A stretch of 64,000 nucleotides of DNA from Actinomadura sp. CNU-125 (GCF_001942465.1 NZ_MKJY01000111.1:62001-126000); one strand, 5' to 3'. Counted from the first letter of the stretch, positions 25,538-34,144 are shown. Notes: generated by a model not told the origin, from the letters alone. Numbers and translations: made by a program.

Positions 25538-26478
25538 TCAGCGGGGGCGGGCCGCGGCGAGTTCGGCGGGCTCCTCCTGGCCGATCATCTCCAGCGACAG
25601 GTCCCACAGCCGCGCGGCCGATTCGGGGTCGCGGGCCCGGGCGCCCGGCGTCTGGCGCGCCGGTTCCCCGCCGAACCCGCGCCGGGGGCCGTACAGGTCC
25701 CCGTTGCGGGCCAGCGGATCGGTCGCCGCGCGCAGGGTGGGCCGGGCGCGCCCGCGGGCGGTTGCGACGGGATCAGCACCGAGAGCCGGGCCAGCACGCG
25801 CATCACGCCGCCGTTCTGCTTCGTGCCCAGCTCGGTGCGGGCGCCGCCGGGATCGGCCGACAGCGCGAGCGTGCCGTGCCCCGCTCCGTCGAGCCGCCGC
25901 GCCAGTTCGGCGGTGAACAGGACGTTGGCCAGCTTGGACTGGGTGTAGCCGCGGGTGCGGCTGTAGCCGCCCGCGGCGAAGCACGGGTCGGTGTGCCGGA
26001 TGCGGCCCATCCGGTGCCCGACGCTGGTGACGGTGACGACGCGGGAGTGCTGCGTCGCGACGAGCGCGGGCAGCAGGCGCAGGGTGAGCGCCATGTGCCC
26101 GAGGTGGTTCACGCCGAAGTGGGTTTCGAAGCCGTCCGCGGTGCGGCCCCGGTCGACGAACGCCAGTCCCGCGTTGTTGATGAGCAGGTCGAGCCGGTCC
26201 GCTTCGTCGAGGAACTCCTCGGCGAACCTGGCGATTCCGTACAGATCTCCCAGTTCGAGCCGCCGCACGATCAGCCGGTCCGCGCCGACGCCCGTGCCGT
26301 CCAGCATCTCGCGGCGCGCGGCCTCGGCCTTCGCGCGGTCGCGGCAGGCCATCACGACGCGGGCGCCGCGCAGCGCCAGCGCCTCGGCCGTCGCCCGGCC
26401 GATTCCCGTGTTGGCGCCGGTGACGATCGCCGTGCGGCCGTCGAGGCCGGGCAGGCCGGCCGCGCTGTGTTCGGGCAC
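25538..26478 (-). CDS. Short-chain dehydrogenase, retinol dehydrogenase-like (frame break near 25748)
   Basis: About 313 residues. The cofactor motif is IVTGANTGIGRATAEALALR (TGxxxGxG), followed by LINNAGLAF (NNAG), a catalytic Ser in VTVTSVGHRMG and YTQSKLAN for the Tyr-x-x-x-Lys pair. This is the oxidoreductase/RDH11-like SDR group common in actinobacteria. The C-terminus (PTLRAATDPLARNGDLYGPR, then LWDLSLEMIGQEEPAELAAA) is one frame over, with a base lost near 25748. The GTG at 26478 follows GGAGG. It is divergent from a TetR gene with a palindrome between them. Confidence 0.78.
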
Positions 26479-26501
26479 GGATCCTCCATAACCTGAACGT
26501 A

Positions 26502-26523
26502 GGTTCACGATATATGGTGAACC
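26502..26523. promoter_or_regulatory. TetR operator between SDR and TetR genes
   Basis: Perfect inverted repeat GGTTCAC-N8-GTGAACC with an AT-rich spacer (GATATATG). A second, smaller one (AACCT-N6-AGGTT) overlaps its left side. Confidence 0.6.
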
Positions 26524-26564
26524 ATAGCTCATCTTGTGGAGTTCGCGGAAGGGACGGTGATTCC

Positions 26565-27119
26565 ATGGGGCTGCGCGCCGACGCCGCGCGGAACCGGGCC
26601 AACATCCTGCGCGCCGCGCGCACGCTGATCGCTGCGCGCGGCGAGAGCGCCGGAATGGACGACATCGCCCGCGAGGCGGGCGTGGCCGTGGGCACCCTCT
26701 ACCGGCACTTCCCGACCAAGGCCGACCTCGTGAACGCGATCGTGGACGAGATGTCCGCCCGCATGTTCGAGACCCTCGACGCCGCCGTCGCGCGCGTCGA
26801 CGCGGGCGGCAGCGCCGTCGCCGCGCTGACCACCCTGTTCGAATGGGCCAGCGAAGCCGTCGGCCACGACCGCGGCGTGAAGGCCGCCCTGCGCAACCTC
26901 GGCGTCGGCGACCGTCCCGACCTGGCGGAACGCGCCCTCGGCGGGCTCTCGCGCATCGTCGAGGCCGCGTCCCGCGAGGGCACCCTGCGCCCCGACGTCA
27001 CCGTCGGGGACCTGGTGCTGCTGATGAGCACCCTGCCGGACGACGACGTCCCCGAACCCGCCCGCCGCCGCTGGGTCGAGCTGGCGCTGCGCAGCCTGAC
27101 GAGAGGAACCGCGCCATGA
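26565..27119 (+). CDS. TetR/AcrR family transcriptional regulator
   Basis: A 184-residue regulator: AARNRANILRAARTLIAARG, MDDIAREAGVAVGTLYRHFP, TKADLVNAIVDEM. The C-terminal part resembles the SCO1712-like group that often controls SDR genes. The ATG at 26565 gives the normal short N-terminus; a GTG-led extension to 26514 is less likely and would run into the operator. It is divergent from the SDR gene and overlaps the VOC gene by 4 bp (ATGA), so it heads a regulator-VOC transcript. Confidence 0.82.
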   Translation: MGLRADAARNRANILRAARTLIAARGESAGMDDIAREAGVAVGTLYRHFPTKADLVNAIVDEMSARMFETLDAAVARVDAGGSAVAALTTLFEWASEAVGHDRGVKAALRNLGVGDRPDLAERALGGLSRIVEAASREGTLRPDVTVGDLVLLMSTLPDDDVPEPARRRWVELALRSLTRGTAP

Positions 27120-27719
27120 CCGCCCTCGACCACCTCGTGTACGCGGCGCCGGACCTCGCGGCCGCGGTGGAGCGGGTCGCCGAACGGACGGGCGTGCGTC
27201 CGGTCGAGGGCGGGCCGCACGTCGGCCTCGGCACCCGCAACCACCTGCTCGGGGTCGGCGGCCGCGCCTACCTGGAGATCGTCGGACCGGACCCCGACCA
27301 GCCCGAACCCGCCGCGCCCCGCCCGTTCGGCGTCGACGACCTGGCCGCGCCCGCTCTCGTCGGCTGGGCCGTCGCGACCGCCGACATCGACGCGGCCGTC
27401 GCCCGGGCCCGCGCCGCGGGCGTCGGGCTGGACGACGCGCGCGAGATGTCGCCGGCGGCGCCCCGACGGCACGCTCCTGACCTGGCGGCTCACCCCGCCG
27501 CTGCCCGGCGTCCGGCCGTTCCTCATCGACTGGGGAACGGCCGACCATCCGGCGGACGCGCTGCCGGTCGTCCCGCTCCGCTCGTTCGTCGTCGCCCACC
27601 CGTCCCCCGCCGCGCTGCGCACCGAACTGGCCGCGCTCGGCGTCGCACCGGACGTCCGGCGGGGCGAACGCGCGGGCCTGACCGCGCGCCTGGACGGGCT
27701 CGAACTCGGCCCGCCTTGA
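27116..27719 (+). CDS. VOC/glyoxalase-like domain protein (frame break near 27455)
   Basis: About 200 residues with a glyoxalase-like (PF13468-type) domain: TALDHLVYAAPDLAAAVERV, GTRNHLLGVGGRAYLEIVGP, and in the next frame DGTLLTWRLTPPLPGVRPFL, FLIDWGTADHPADALPV. The His of LDHLVY, the Glu of YLEIVGP and the second-half DW pair resemble the family's metal site. An extra base in TCGCCGGCGG near 27455 explains the frame change. The reaction is unknown. It is translationally coupled to the TetR gene and followed by an LLM flavoprotein. Confidence 0.68.
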
Positions 27720-27751
27720 CGGTCCGCGCGAGCGAGAGATCTGATGGCCGT

Positions 27752-28663
27752 ATGAAGATCCGCATCGGTGTGGGGGACGTGCCCGAACGCGGCGCGGCGG
27801 ACGATCCCGGGCTCGGCGGGCTCGCGGCCGACCTGGAGGCGCGCGGGATCGACTCGCTGTGGCTGTCGGACCTGGTGTCCGCGCCCGGCTCGGTCGACCC
27901 CCTGGTCGGCATGGCCTACGCGGCGGGCCGCACCGAACGGCTGAAGCTCGGAACCGGCGTGCTGGTGCTCCCCGGACGCAACCCGGCGGTCGTCGCCGCA
28001 CAGCTCGCCGGGCTCGCGGCGCTCGCACCCCGGCGCGTCCTGCCCGTCTTCGGCGTCCGTCCCGCCCGGCGCGGCGACCGTCCCGTCTTCCCCGTGGACG
28101 GCGGCCGCGCGGAGGTGTTCGAGGAGGCGCTGCAGGTCGTCCGGGCGCTGCTCACCCGCCCGTCCGTCACCCATCGCGGCCGGTTCTTCACCTTCGAGGA
28201 CGCGTCGGTCGCGCCGCTGCCCGCCAAGCCCCTCGACCTGTGGCTGGGCGGCCGCGTCCCCGCCGCGATGGACCGGATCGGACGGCTCGGCGACGGCTGG
28301 CTCGCCGGCACGATCACCCCCGCCGACGCCGAGACCGGCCGCGAGCGGATCCTGGCCGCCGCCGACCGAGCGGGCCGGACGATCGACGCGGACCACTACG
28401 GCACCTACCTCACGATCGTCCCGGACGACGCCCCCGAACGCACCGTGGACGCCCTGCTCACCCGGCTCCGCGCGGACCGTCCCGACGTGGCCGACCCGCG
28501 CGACCTCGTGTGCTGGAGCTGGGACGACGCCCGCGAACACCTCCGCCGCTTCATCGACGCGGGGCTGTCGAAGTTCGTCGTCCGCCCGGCGGGCCGCGTG
28601 ACGTCCCGTCCGGCCTGGCTCGACGCATTCGCCGCCGAACTGCTCCCGGTCGAGAACCACTGA
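27752..28663 (+). CDS. LLM class flavin-dependent oxidoreductase
   Basis: A 303-residue luciferase-like monooxygenase/F420 enzyme: GGLAADLEARGIDSLWLSDL, TERLKLGTGVLVLPGRNPAV, LPAKPLDLWLGGRVPAAMDR, IGRLGDGWLAGTITPADAET. The LWLGGR and GDGW motifs are typical of the actinobacterial TIGR03854 (F420-dependent) branch. It would use reduced FMN or F420 on an unknown substrate. It follows the VOC gene by 32 bp in the same direction. The ATG at 27752 has only a weak ribosome site. Confidence 0.8.
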   Translation: MKIRIGVGDVPERGAADDPGLGGLAADLEARGIDSLWLSDLVSAPGSVDPLVGMAYAAGRTERLKLGTGVLVLPGRNPAVVAAQLAGLAALAPRRVLPVFGVRPARRGDRPVFPVDGGRAEVFEEALQVVRALLTRPSVTHRGRFFTFEDASVAPLPAKPLDLWLGGRVPAAMDRIGRLGDGWLAGTITPADAETGRERILAAADRAGRTIDADHYGTYLTIVPDDAPERTVDALLTRLRADRPDVADPRDLVCWSWDDAREHLRRFIDAGLSKFVVRPAGRVTSRPAWLDAFAAELLPVENH

Positions 28664-28706
28664 AAAACCGATCGCCGGACGAACGTCCGCCTGCCACGAT
28701 GACCGG

Positions 28707-29186
28707 ATGCGACTGGCGATCCGGCCCCTGGCCCCCCGCGACCACGACGCGGTGGTCGATCTTTCCCTGCGCGCGTGGGAGCCGGTCTTCGCCTCGCTGG
28801 CGAACGTCCTGCGACCGTCCGGCCTGTTCGAGCTGATGCACCCGGACTGGCGTGCCGACCAGCGCGCGGCCGTCCTGTCCGTGTGCGCGGGCGGGGACGT
28901 GTGGGTCGCCGAACTCGACGGCCGCGTGATCGGCTTCGTCGCCGTCCGGCTGCACCCGGAGGACGAGATGGGCGAGATCTACATGATCGCCGTCGACCCC
29001 GACCACCAGCGCGGCGGTGTCGGGTCGCGGTTGACGTCGTTCGCGCTGGACCGGATCAAGGACGCGGGCCTGCCGCTCGCGATGGTGGAGACCGGCGGCG
29101 ACCCCGGCCACGCCCCCGCCCGCCTCACCTACGAGCGCGCCGGGTTCGTCGAACTCCCGATCTCCCGCTACTTCAAGCGGCTCTGA
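28707..29186 (+). CDS. GNAT family N-acetyltransferase
   Basis: A 159-residue GNAT protein. Motif A, the acetyl-CoA pyrophosphate loop, is DPDHQRGGVGSRLTSFALD, preceded by strand beta4 MGEIYMIAVDP. The C-terminal ARLTYERAGFVELPISRYFK is motif B. The acceptor is unknown. It starts 43 bp after the LLM gene and runs convergent to the carotenoid oxygenase gene. Confidence 0.85.
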   Translation: MRLAIRPLAPRDHDAVVDLSLRAWEPVFASLANVLRPSGLFELMHPDWRADQRAAVLSVCAGGDVWVAELDGRVIGFVAVRLHPEDEMGEIYMIAVDPDHQRGGVGSRLTSFALDRIKDAGLPLAMVETGGDPGHAPARLTYERAGFVELPISRYFKRL

Positions 29187-29320
29187 CGTCCCGCGCGGCC
29201 GGAGGTCACGCCGGGCCGTCGCGGGCCGGGACGACGCGACGACCGCGTCCGGCCCGCCTTCCGGCTCCGATCGTTCGGAAGTGTGCCCCCTCCCTCGCGG
29301 GACCGGTCCCGGGCCGCCGG

Positions 29321-30658
29321 TCAGCCGTCGTCGGGGAGCCAGTTGCCGTGGAAGCCGGGCGGTACGCGGACGGGCAGGTGGACGACGGCCACCGGGTCGC
29401 CGGTGAAGTCCTGCGCGGAGACGACGACCAGGTCGGTGGCGCCGCGTTCGGCGTCGTAGGCGAGGGTCATCAGGTAGCCGTCGTCCTCGCCGGAGCCGGG
29501 CGCGGCCGGGACGAAGACGGCCTCGCCGACCGCCGAACCGGCCGGGAAGAGCCGGGTGTCGCCGCGTCCCGTCCGGTAGTCGTACTTGAGGAGCGCCTCC
29601 CCGCCGAGATCGTCGCCGACCGCCTGCGACGCGACGGTGTAGCCGTAGCGGTGCGGCAGGGACGTCAGTCGCTCGTCGACGCGGGGGAACTCCTGGGGAC
29701 GGTCGTCGAGGGTCTGCCGCGCGACCGTGCCCGCGGCGGGATCGATCGTCCAGCGGTCGAGCACCGGCGGCGGGTTGCCCTCCAGGCGGCCGTCCCGCAG
29801 GAAGCTGGGGAACTTCACGAGGTCCAGGACGATCCGGTCGCCGTCGTCGTAGGCGTTCATCGTGTGGAAGACCCAGCACGGCTCGATGTCGATCCACCGC
29901 ACGTCCGTCGCGTCGCCGGTGCGGGGAAGCAGGCCGATCCTCGCCGGGTGCGCGTCGTTCCACGCGTACGGGAGGGCGGCGCCGGACATCGCCATGTCCA
30001 TCGAGAACGTGACGGGCAGGTCGTACACGATGACGTACTTCTGCGTCAGCGCGAGGTCGTGCACCATCGGGCCGTCCTCGACCGGGATCTCCAACGAGCG
30101 GGTGACGAGCCCGGACGCGCTCAGCACCGTGTACTCCAGGTGCTCCCACCCGAAGTAGTACCCGACGGCGTGCAGTTCGCCGGTCGCCGGGTCCTTCTTC
30201 GCGTGCGCGGTGTAGCCGCCCTTGAGCGTGCCGCCGAAGTCGCACGGCCCGAGCGTCCCGAGGTCACGGCTCAGCTCGTACGGCCTGGACCCGGCCTCCA
30301 TCAGCGCGAACGTCCGGCCGCCGTGGCCGATCACGTTGGTGTTCGGGGCGAAGTCGAAGTCGTCGAAGACCGGCCCCGCGGGCCATTCCTCGCCGAGCTT
30401 CGCCGCGACCCGCCGCGACCGCACCCAGCGGTTGCGGTACCACTCGGCGCGTCCGTCGCGCAGCCGCACGCCGTGCACCATGCCGTCCCCGGTGAACAGG
30501 TGGTACGACTCCGGGTCCTCCAGCCCGAGGGGGTTGGGGCCGACCCTCAGGTAGCGGCCGTTCAGCTCGGACGGGACGCGCCCGGTGACGGGCACGTCGT
30601 GCGCGGTGACCTCTTCGGTGACGGGGGCGAGAAGACCTTCCAGGTACGGATTGGACAT
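29321..30658 (-). CDS. Carotenoid oxygenase (RPE65/CCD family)
   Basis: A 445-residue seven-bladed propeller dioxygenase. The four iron-binding histidines are in place: His152 (YTAHAKKDP), His200 (GPMVHDLALT), His265 (WVFHTMNAYD) and His437 (GFHGNWLPDD). The start SNPYLEGLLAPV, and the block LNGRYLRVGPNPLG followed by YHLFTGDGMVHGVRL, match bacterial carotenoid or lignostilbene-cleaving enzymes. It cleaves a conjugated double bond with O2, on a carotenoid/apocarotenoid or a stilbene; which cannot be told here. No carotenoid biosynthesis genes are nearby. It lies 15 bp after the TetR gene and shares its palindromic operator. Confidence 0.88.
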   Translation of the reverse strand: MSNPYLEGLLAPVTEEVTAHDVPVTGRVPSELNGRYLRVGPNPLGLEDPESYHLFTGDGMVHGVRLRDGRAEWYRNRWVRSRRVAAKLGEEWPAGPVFDDFDFAPNTNVIGHGGRTFALMEAGSRPYELSRDLGTLGPCDFGGTLKGGYTAHAKKDPATGELHAVGYYFGWEHLEYTVLSASGLVTRSLEIPVEDGPMVHDLALTQKYVIVYDLPVTFSMDMAMSGAALPYAWNDAHPARIGLLPRTGDATDVRWIDIEPCWVFHTMNAYDDGDRIVLDLVKFPSFLRDGRLEGNPPPVLDRWTIDPAAGTVARQTLDDRPQEFPRVDERLTSLPHRYGYTVASQAVGDDLGGEALLKYDYRTGRGDTRLFPAGSAVGEAVFVPAAPGSGEDDGYLMTLAYDAERGATDLVVVSAQDFTGDPVAVVHLPVRVPPGFHGNWLPDDG

Positions 30659-30673
30659 CGGGGCCTCGCTTCT

Positions 30674-31279
30674 CTATTTGCGGAACAGTCCGATTCCCAT
30701 GGCGATGAGGGTGGCGTCGAAGATCTCGTCGGCGTCGTCCGGCAGGTGGCCCGCCAGTTCGAGGCTCACCACCCCGTGGATGGCGGCCCAGAGCGACGCG
30801 GCGAAATGGCGCGGGTCGCCGTCGACGAGGAGCCCGGCGGCGGCGCAGTCGGCCAGGGCGTCCTCCAGGATCGCGAAGGTCGCCGCGGCCCGCACCAGCG
30901 CGTCGTCGCTCGCCCGGAACCCCGGGACGGGCTCGCCGAACATCAGCCGGTAGTAGTTGCGCTCGTCCAGTGCGTTGGCGCGGTAGGCGCGCCCAAGGTC
31001 GGTGAGGTAGGCCAACGGGTCGTCCCGTTTCGGCACCGCGGCCAGCCGCCGCCGGAACCGCTCGAACGCCTCGACGTACAGGGCCTCCACCAGCCCGGCC
31101 TTCCCGGCGAACATCCGGTACAGGACGGTCGTGGAGCAGCCGACCTCGGCGGCGATCCGCCGCAGCGCCAGCGCCCCCGGCCCCTCGACGGCCAGCAACC
31201 GGCTCGCGGCGTCCAGCACCGACGTGCGCACCGCCTCGTCCCCCAGCCGCTGCGCCAGCTCGTACGCGCTCGAAGCCAT
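30674..31279 (-). CDS. TetR/AcrR family regulator of the carotenoid oxygenase operon
   Basis: A 201-residue regulator: VRTSVLDAASRLLAVEGPGA, LALRRIAAEVGCSTTVLYRM, FAGKAGLVEALYVEAFERF, and a TetR_C_13-like C-domain (GVVSLELAGHLPDDADEIFD). The ATG at 31279 follows GAGGA. It is the first gene of a two-gene operon with the oxygenase, directly behind a perfect 14-bp-arm inverted repeat, so the operon is almost surely autorepressed. Confidence 0.85.
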   Translation of the reverse strand: MASSAYELAQRLGDEAVRTSVLDAASRLLAVEGPGALALRRIAAEVGCSTTVLYRMFAGKAGLVEALYVEAFERFRRRLAAVPKRDDPLAYLTDLGRAYRANALDERNYYRLMFGEPVPGFRASDDALVRAAATFAILEDALADCAAAGLLVDGDPRHFAASLWAAIHGVVSLELAGHLPDDADEIFDATLIAMGIGLFRK

Positions 31280-31287
31280 ACCGTCCT

Positions 31288-31323
31288 CAATAACAGCGTT
31301 ATTTACCAGTAACGCTGTTATTG
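31288..31323. promoter_or_regulatory. TetR operator of the carotenoid oxygenase operon
   Basis: A perfect inverted repeat with 14-bp arms: CAATAACAGCGTTA, 8-bp spacer, TAACGCTGTTATTG. Each arm is itself nearly symmetric (TAACAGCGTTA), so two overlapping or side-by-side dimer sites are possible. It starts 9 bp before the TetR start codon. Confidence 0.75.
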
Positions 31324-31437
31324 CACACCCCGGAGGCCGCGTCAATGACCTCGCCCAAAGTCGGCGCGGCCCATCCCCCGAGGGCGTTTTCCCCCGGTAG
31401 ATCACCGAAGCCACTACTTTCTGAGGCGGGAGGGGCG

Positions 31438-32241
31438 ATGGGCGAGATGGCACGGCGGGGCTTCTTGATCGCCGCGGGCGTGTTCGCGGCCGGCGGAGGC
31501 GTCGCGGCGCTGGTGGAAGCGGGCGTGCTGCCGGGCAAGGAACGCGCCGCGCGGGCCCTCGGACGCTGCGGCGACATGCCCGCTCCCCCGCCGACCCCAG
31601 CCGGCCCGGTGCAAGAGCACACCCTGCGCGCGGGCGGCGAGTCCGTCCGCGTCGTGATCGGCCGCCCGCCCGGTACACGTTCGCCGCTGCCGGTCGCCGT
31701 CCTGCTGCACGGCGGCGGTGGGAACGCGCGCACCCCGTTCGACGTGTACGCGATCCAGAACTACCTGGCCGACGCGGTGGGCAAGGGGACGCCGCCGTTC
31801 GCCGTGGCGTCCGTGGACCGCTGGTACACCGGTGGCCTCGTCATGAACCACCTGCTCCCATTCCTGGCCGAACAAGGTTTGGAGACCGGACGGTTCGGCC
31901 TGCTCGGCTGGTCGATGGGCGGCGACGGCGCGCTGCGCCTGGCGTCCGAGCAGGGCGCCTCGAAGGTGGCCGCGCTGGTGGCGACGTCACCGGCGATCAA
32001 CGACGCGGACGCGCGGCACTACGGCCGACGACTGACCGGGATCCCGACGTGGGCCGGATGCGGCGACCACGACTCCTTCGCCGACCCGACCAAGGAACTT
32101 CTGGCGACCCTGCGCGACGCGGGCGAGCAGCCGGAAGGCGGAATCTACTCCGGCTGCCACGACGCGGCGTTCCGCCGCAAAATGCTCCCCCGCCAACTAG
32201 CGTTCCTGGGCCCCCACCTGACCACCCCGCCCGGCAGTTGA
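31438..32241 (+). CDS. Secreted alpha/beta hydrolase (esterase-D-like)
   Basis: A 267-residue protein. The N-terminus MARRGFLIAAGVFAAGGGVA has a twin-arginine-like signal or anchor. The hydrolase core reads LPVAVLLHGGGGNARTPFD (oxyanion hole), FGLLGWSMGGDGALRLA (nucleophile Ser159), WAGCGDHDSFADP (acid) and SGCHDAAFRRKMLP (His). This is the S-formylglutathione hydrolase/mycolyltransferase-like esterase family. The substrate is unknown. The start follows GGGAGGGG. It is transcribed alone, from just beside the TetR operator, and ends at a conserved terminator hairpin. Confidence 0.8.
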   Translation: MGEMARRGFLIAAGVFAAGGGVAALVEAGVLPGKERAARALGRCGDMPAPPPTPAGPVQEHTLRAGGESVRVVIGRPPGTRSPLPVAVLLHGGGGNARTPFDVYAIQNYLADAVGKGTPPFAVASVDRWYTGGLVMNHLLPFLAEQGLETGRFGLLGWSMGGDGALRLASEQGASKVAALVATSPAINDADARHYGRRLTGIPTWAGCGDHDSFADPTKELLATLRDAGEQPEGGIYSGCHDAAFRRKMLPRQLAFLGPHLTTPPGS

Positions 32242-32274
32242 GCGCCCCCAGTCGTCAGGCCGACGGCCTCCTAA

Positions 32275-32338
32275 CGTTGATCTGCGGCGTGTTGCCCTAA
32301 CTCGGGCGCCCATAAGGGCAACACGCCGCAGATCAACG
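32275..32338. terminator. Bidirectional terminator hairpin, conserved repeat copy 1
   Basis: A perfect 24-bp stem (left arm 32275-32298, right arm 32315-32338) with a 16-nt loop. The core is TGCGGCGTGTTGCCCT. It lies between convergent genes (esterase and DUF397). The same stem sequence recurs at 46520 and 56710, which is more conservation than a terminator alone needs. Confidence 0.8.
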
Positions 32339-32349
32339 AACCCCGATGA

Positions 32350-32544
32350 CTAGCACGTGAACTCGTCCCGCTTCGCACGGGCGAGGAGATCGGCGAACGC
32401 CGAGGAGGCAAGGGATAGGTGGCCGGCCTCGGGTGCCTTGCTGTCGCGGATGCCCAAGCGTCCATGCAACTGAGCGACTTCGACGCATTCTTGCCCACCT
32501 GAGCCGCCGCCGCCGCTGTAACTGGACTTACGCCAAATGATCAT
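32350..32544 (-). CDS. DUF397 domain-containing protein
   Basis: A 64-residue protein with the DUF397 signature: MIIWRKSSYSGGGGSGGQEC then VEVAQLHGRLGIRDSKAP and SLASSAFADLLARAKRDEF. DUF397 proteins pair with XRE/DUF5753 regulators in actinomycetes and appear to act as their partners or inhibitors (WhiJ-like systems). The ATG overlaps the stop of the XRE gene by 4 bp (ATGA), indicating coupled translation. Base composition is visibly lower in GC than the rest of the window. Confidence 0.85.
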   Translation of the reverse strand: MIIWRKSSYSGGGGSGGQECVEVAQLHGRLGIRDSKAPEAGHLSLASSAFADLLARAKRDEFTC

Positions 32545-33359
32545 GAAACCCTCTCCATCGCTCGCTCGATGAGGTCTCGTGACGAGTCCCACGGCAGGGC
32601 ACTCGCACCGATCATGTCCCAACGTATCGCGAAATCGCGGACCTCTGTGCTGCCCTGAATCAGCCTCCCCCCGCCGGGAGCCTCAACGAACACCGACTCC
32701 CCTGCCGCCATGGCCAGCATGTTGAACGAGCCATCGAGCCCGAGATAAAAGCCACCGTGTTGAGGGATGACTCGTATCGTTACGTTTGACAGCCCAACCG
32801 CCTCGCGCAGGCGAGCAAGTTGGCCGCGCATCACCTCTGGGCCTCCCACGGGACGATAGAGAACGTTCTCGTCCAACAAGACCCAAAACAGTGGCGGCTT
32901 GCTTCTGGCCAGGACTTCCTGCCGCCCCATCCGGCTCTCAACCGCCGCCTCAATGTCGTCAACCAGGCGAGCGGAGGTAAGCAAAGCCCGGGCGTACTCG
33001 GGGGTTTGAAGGAGTCCAGGCATCAGAGACAGTCGGTATGTCCTAATTATAACGGCCTTGGCCTCATATTTTGCATACTCCGCAAACCAGTCAGGGTCAT
33101 GGGCGGTTCGAGCATACCGAACCAATCGACCAAAATGCCCGTTAAGGTGCAGATGCGCATCCAGCTTGGACGCCTGATCCTCATTCATGTTCCAGCCATC
33201 GCGGGCGTGCTCGATGTTCGACACAGTGTGGCGACTGCATCCCATCACCCTTCCCATCTGAGCCAGGGAAAACTGCAAGCCTTCACGATAAAACCGCAGG
33301 TCAGAGGCGATCCAATGCTTAAAAGACGAGTCTGGATCCAGCCGCTCGATGGCGGACAT
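32541..33359 (-). CDS. XRE family regulator with DUF5753 domain
   Basis: A 272-residue protein. The HTH is in the N-terminal 80 residues (LRFYREGLQFSLAQMGRVMG, CSRHTVSNIEHARDGWNMNE). The DUF5753 domain follows (YRLSLMPGLLQTPEYARALL, ALPWDSSRDLIERAMERVS at the end). It belongs to the large WhiJ/AbaA family that influences development and antibiotic production in Streptomyces. It is coupled to the DUF397 gene and divergent from a HATPase gene, the classic triad. GC content here is around 55-60%, suggesting transfer or relaxed selection. Confidence 0.85.
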   Translation of the reverse strand: MSAIERLDPDSSFKHWIASDLRFYREGLQFSLAQMGRVMGCSRHTVSNIEHARDGWNMNEDQASKLDAHLHLNGHFGRLVRYARTAHDPDWFAEYAKYEAKAVIIRTYRLSLMPGLLQTPEYARALLTSARLVDDIEAAVESRMGRQEVLARSKPPLFWVLLDENVLYRPVGGPEVMRGQLARLREAVGLSNVTIRVIPQHGGFYLGLDGSFNMLAMAAGESVFVEAPGGGRLIQGSTEVRDFAIRWDMIGASALPWDSSRDLIERAMERVS

Positions 33360-33464
33360 CGCTTCACCTCCGGTGTATCGGATGTGTTATCGACACGCGA
33401 CAACCTAACTCGGCACGGCCACTCTTGTCTCGAGAAAAACGAGAAGAGAGGCAGGTGACATGGC

Positions 33465-33893
33465 ATGAAATCGACCCAATCAAACAATCTGGACATATCG
33501 TGTCTCGCGGCTCAGAGTACGCCGGGGATGGTTCGGACGCTCGTGGGGTTTCGGGTGGACGAGTGGGGGCTGCGGACGATCTCCGACGAGGTTTCGCTGA
33601 TCGTCGCGGAATTGGTCACGAACGCGGTTCGCAGTGTGCCGGATTCGATGATTCGGGTTCGGTTCACGCGGGAGGTCGGGTGCGTTCTCGTCGCCGTTTG
33701 GGACGCGTCGGACGCGATGCCGGTCGCGCGGCCGCTCGTCCCGGACGTCCCGCCCGACCCCATGGCGCTGGAGCCCGGGCACGAGGACGGCGGACGCGGG
33801 CTGCATCTGGTGCGGGCGCTCGCCTCGGAGTGCGGGGCTTGCAAGACCGAGCCGTCCGGCAAGTGGGTCTGGGCGAAGGTCGCCGCCGGATGA
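33465..33893 (+). CDS. RsbW-like ATP-binding protein (HATPase_c_2, anti-sigma factor type)
   Basis: A 142-residue GHKL ATPase. The N-box is EVSLIVAELVTNAVRSV and the G1/G2-like box is HEDGGRGLHLVRALASECGA. It lacks an attached sensor or PAS domain, so it is a stand-alone anti-sigma-type kinase, as found beside XRE/DUF397 pairs. The ATG at 33465 was preferred; ATG 33460 is out of frame. It overlaps the next gene by 4 bp (ATGA). Confidence 0.8.
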   Translation: MKSTQSNNLDISCLAAQSTPGMVRTLVGFRVDEWGLRTISDEVSLIVAELVTNAVRSVPDSMIRVRFTREVGCVLVAVWDASDAMPVARPLVPDVPPDPMALEPGHEDGGRGLHLVRALASECGACKTEPSGKWVWAKVAAG

Positions 33894-34144
33894 GCCGACG
33901 GCTCGTGCGGCGGCGGCTCGACGCGCTCGCCGAGGGCGTGAAGGCGCGCGGCGGACGGTGCGTCAAGTTCTACGACGTCCGTCCGCCGGTGCTGTGGGTG
34001 TTCGGGCGGGACCCGGCGGACGGCGTGCAGGTGAGCGGACGGGTGATGCCGGACGGTACGTGGGCGTATGTCGAGGAGCGTCCGATCCTCGCGTGGGGCG
34101 ACGCGGCGGCGGAGGCGGTCGTGGCCCGGGTTCCGACGCGTTGA
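33890..34144 (+). CDS. Small hypothetical protein coupled to the HATPase gene
   Basis: An 84-residue basic protein (SRRLVRRRLDALAEGVKARG, VKFYDVRPPVLWVFGRDPAD, YVEERPILAWGDAAAEAVVA). The pattern alternates strands like a small alpha/beta domain; I do not recognise a family. It begins inside the stop codon of the HATPase gene, so a role with that protein (partner or regulator) is plausible. No membrane segment or signal peptide. Confidence 0.6.
   Translation: MSRRLVRRRLDALAEGVKARGGRCVKFYDVRPPVLWVFGRDPADGVQVSGRVMPDGTWAYVEERPILAWGDAAAEAVVARVPTR

Noticed and set aside
28775-31312. Plus-strand open frame of 845 residues
   Set aside because: Antisense to the carotenoid oxygenase and TetR genes; no domain seen.
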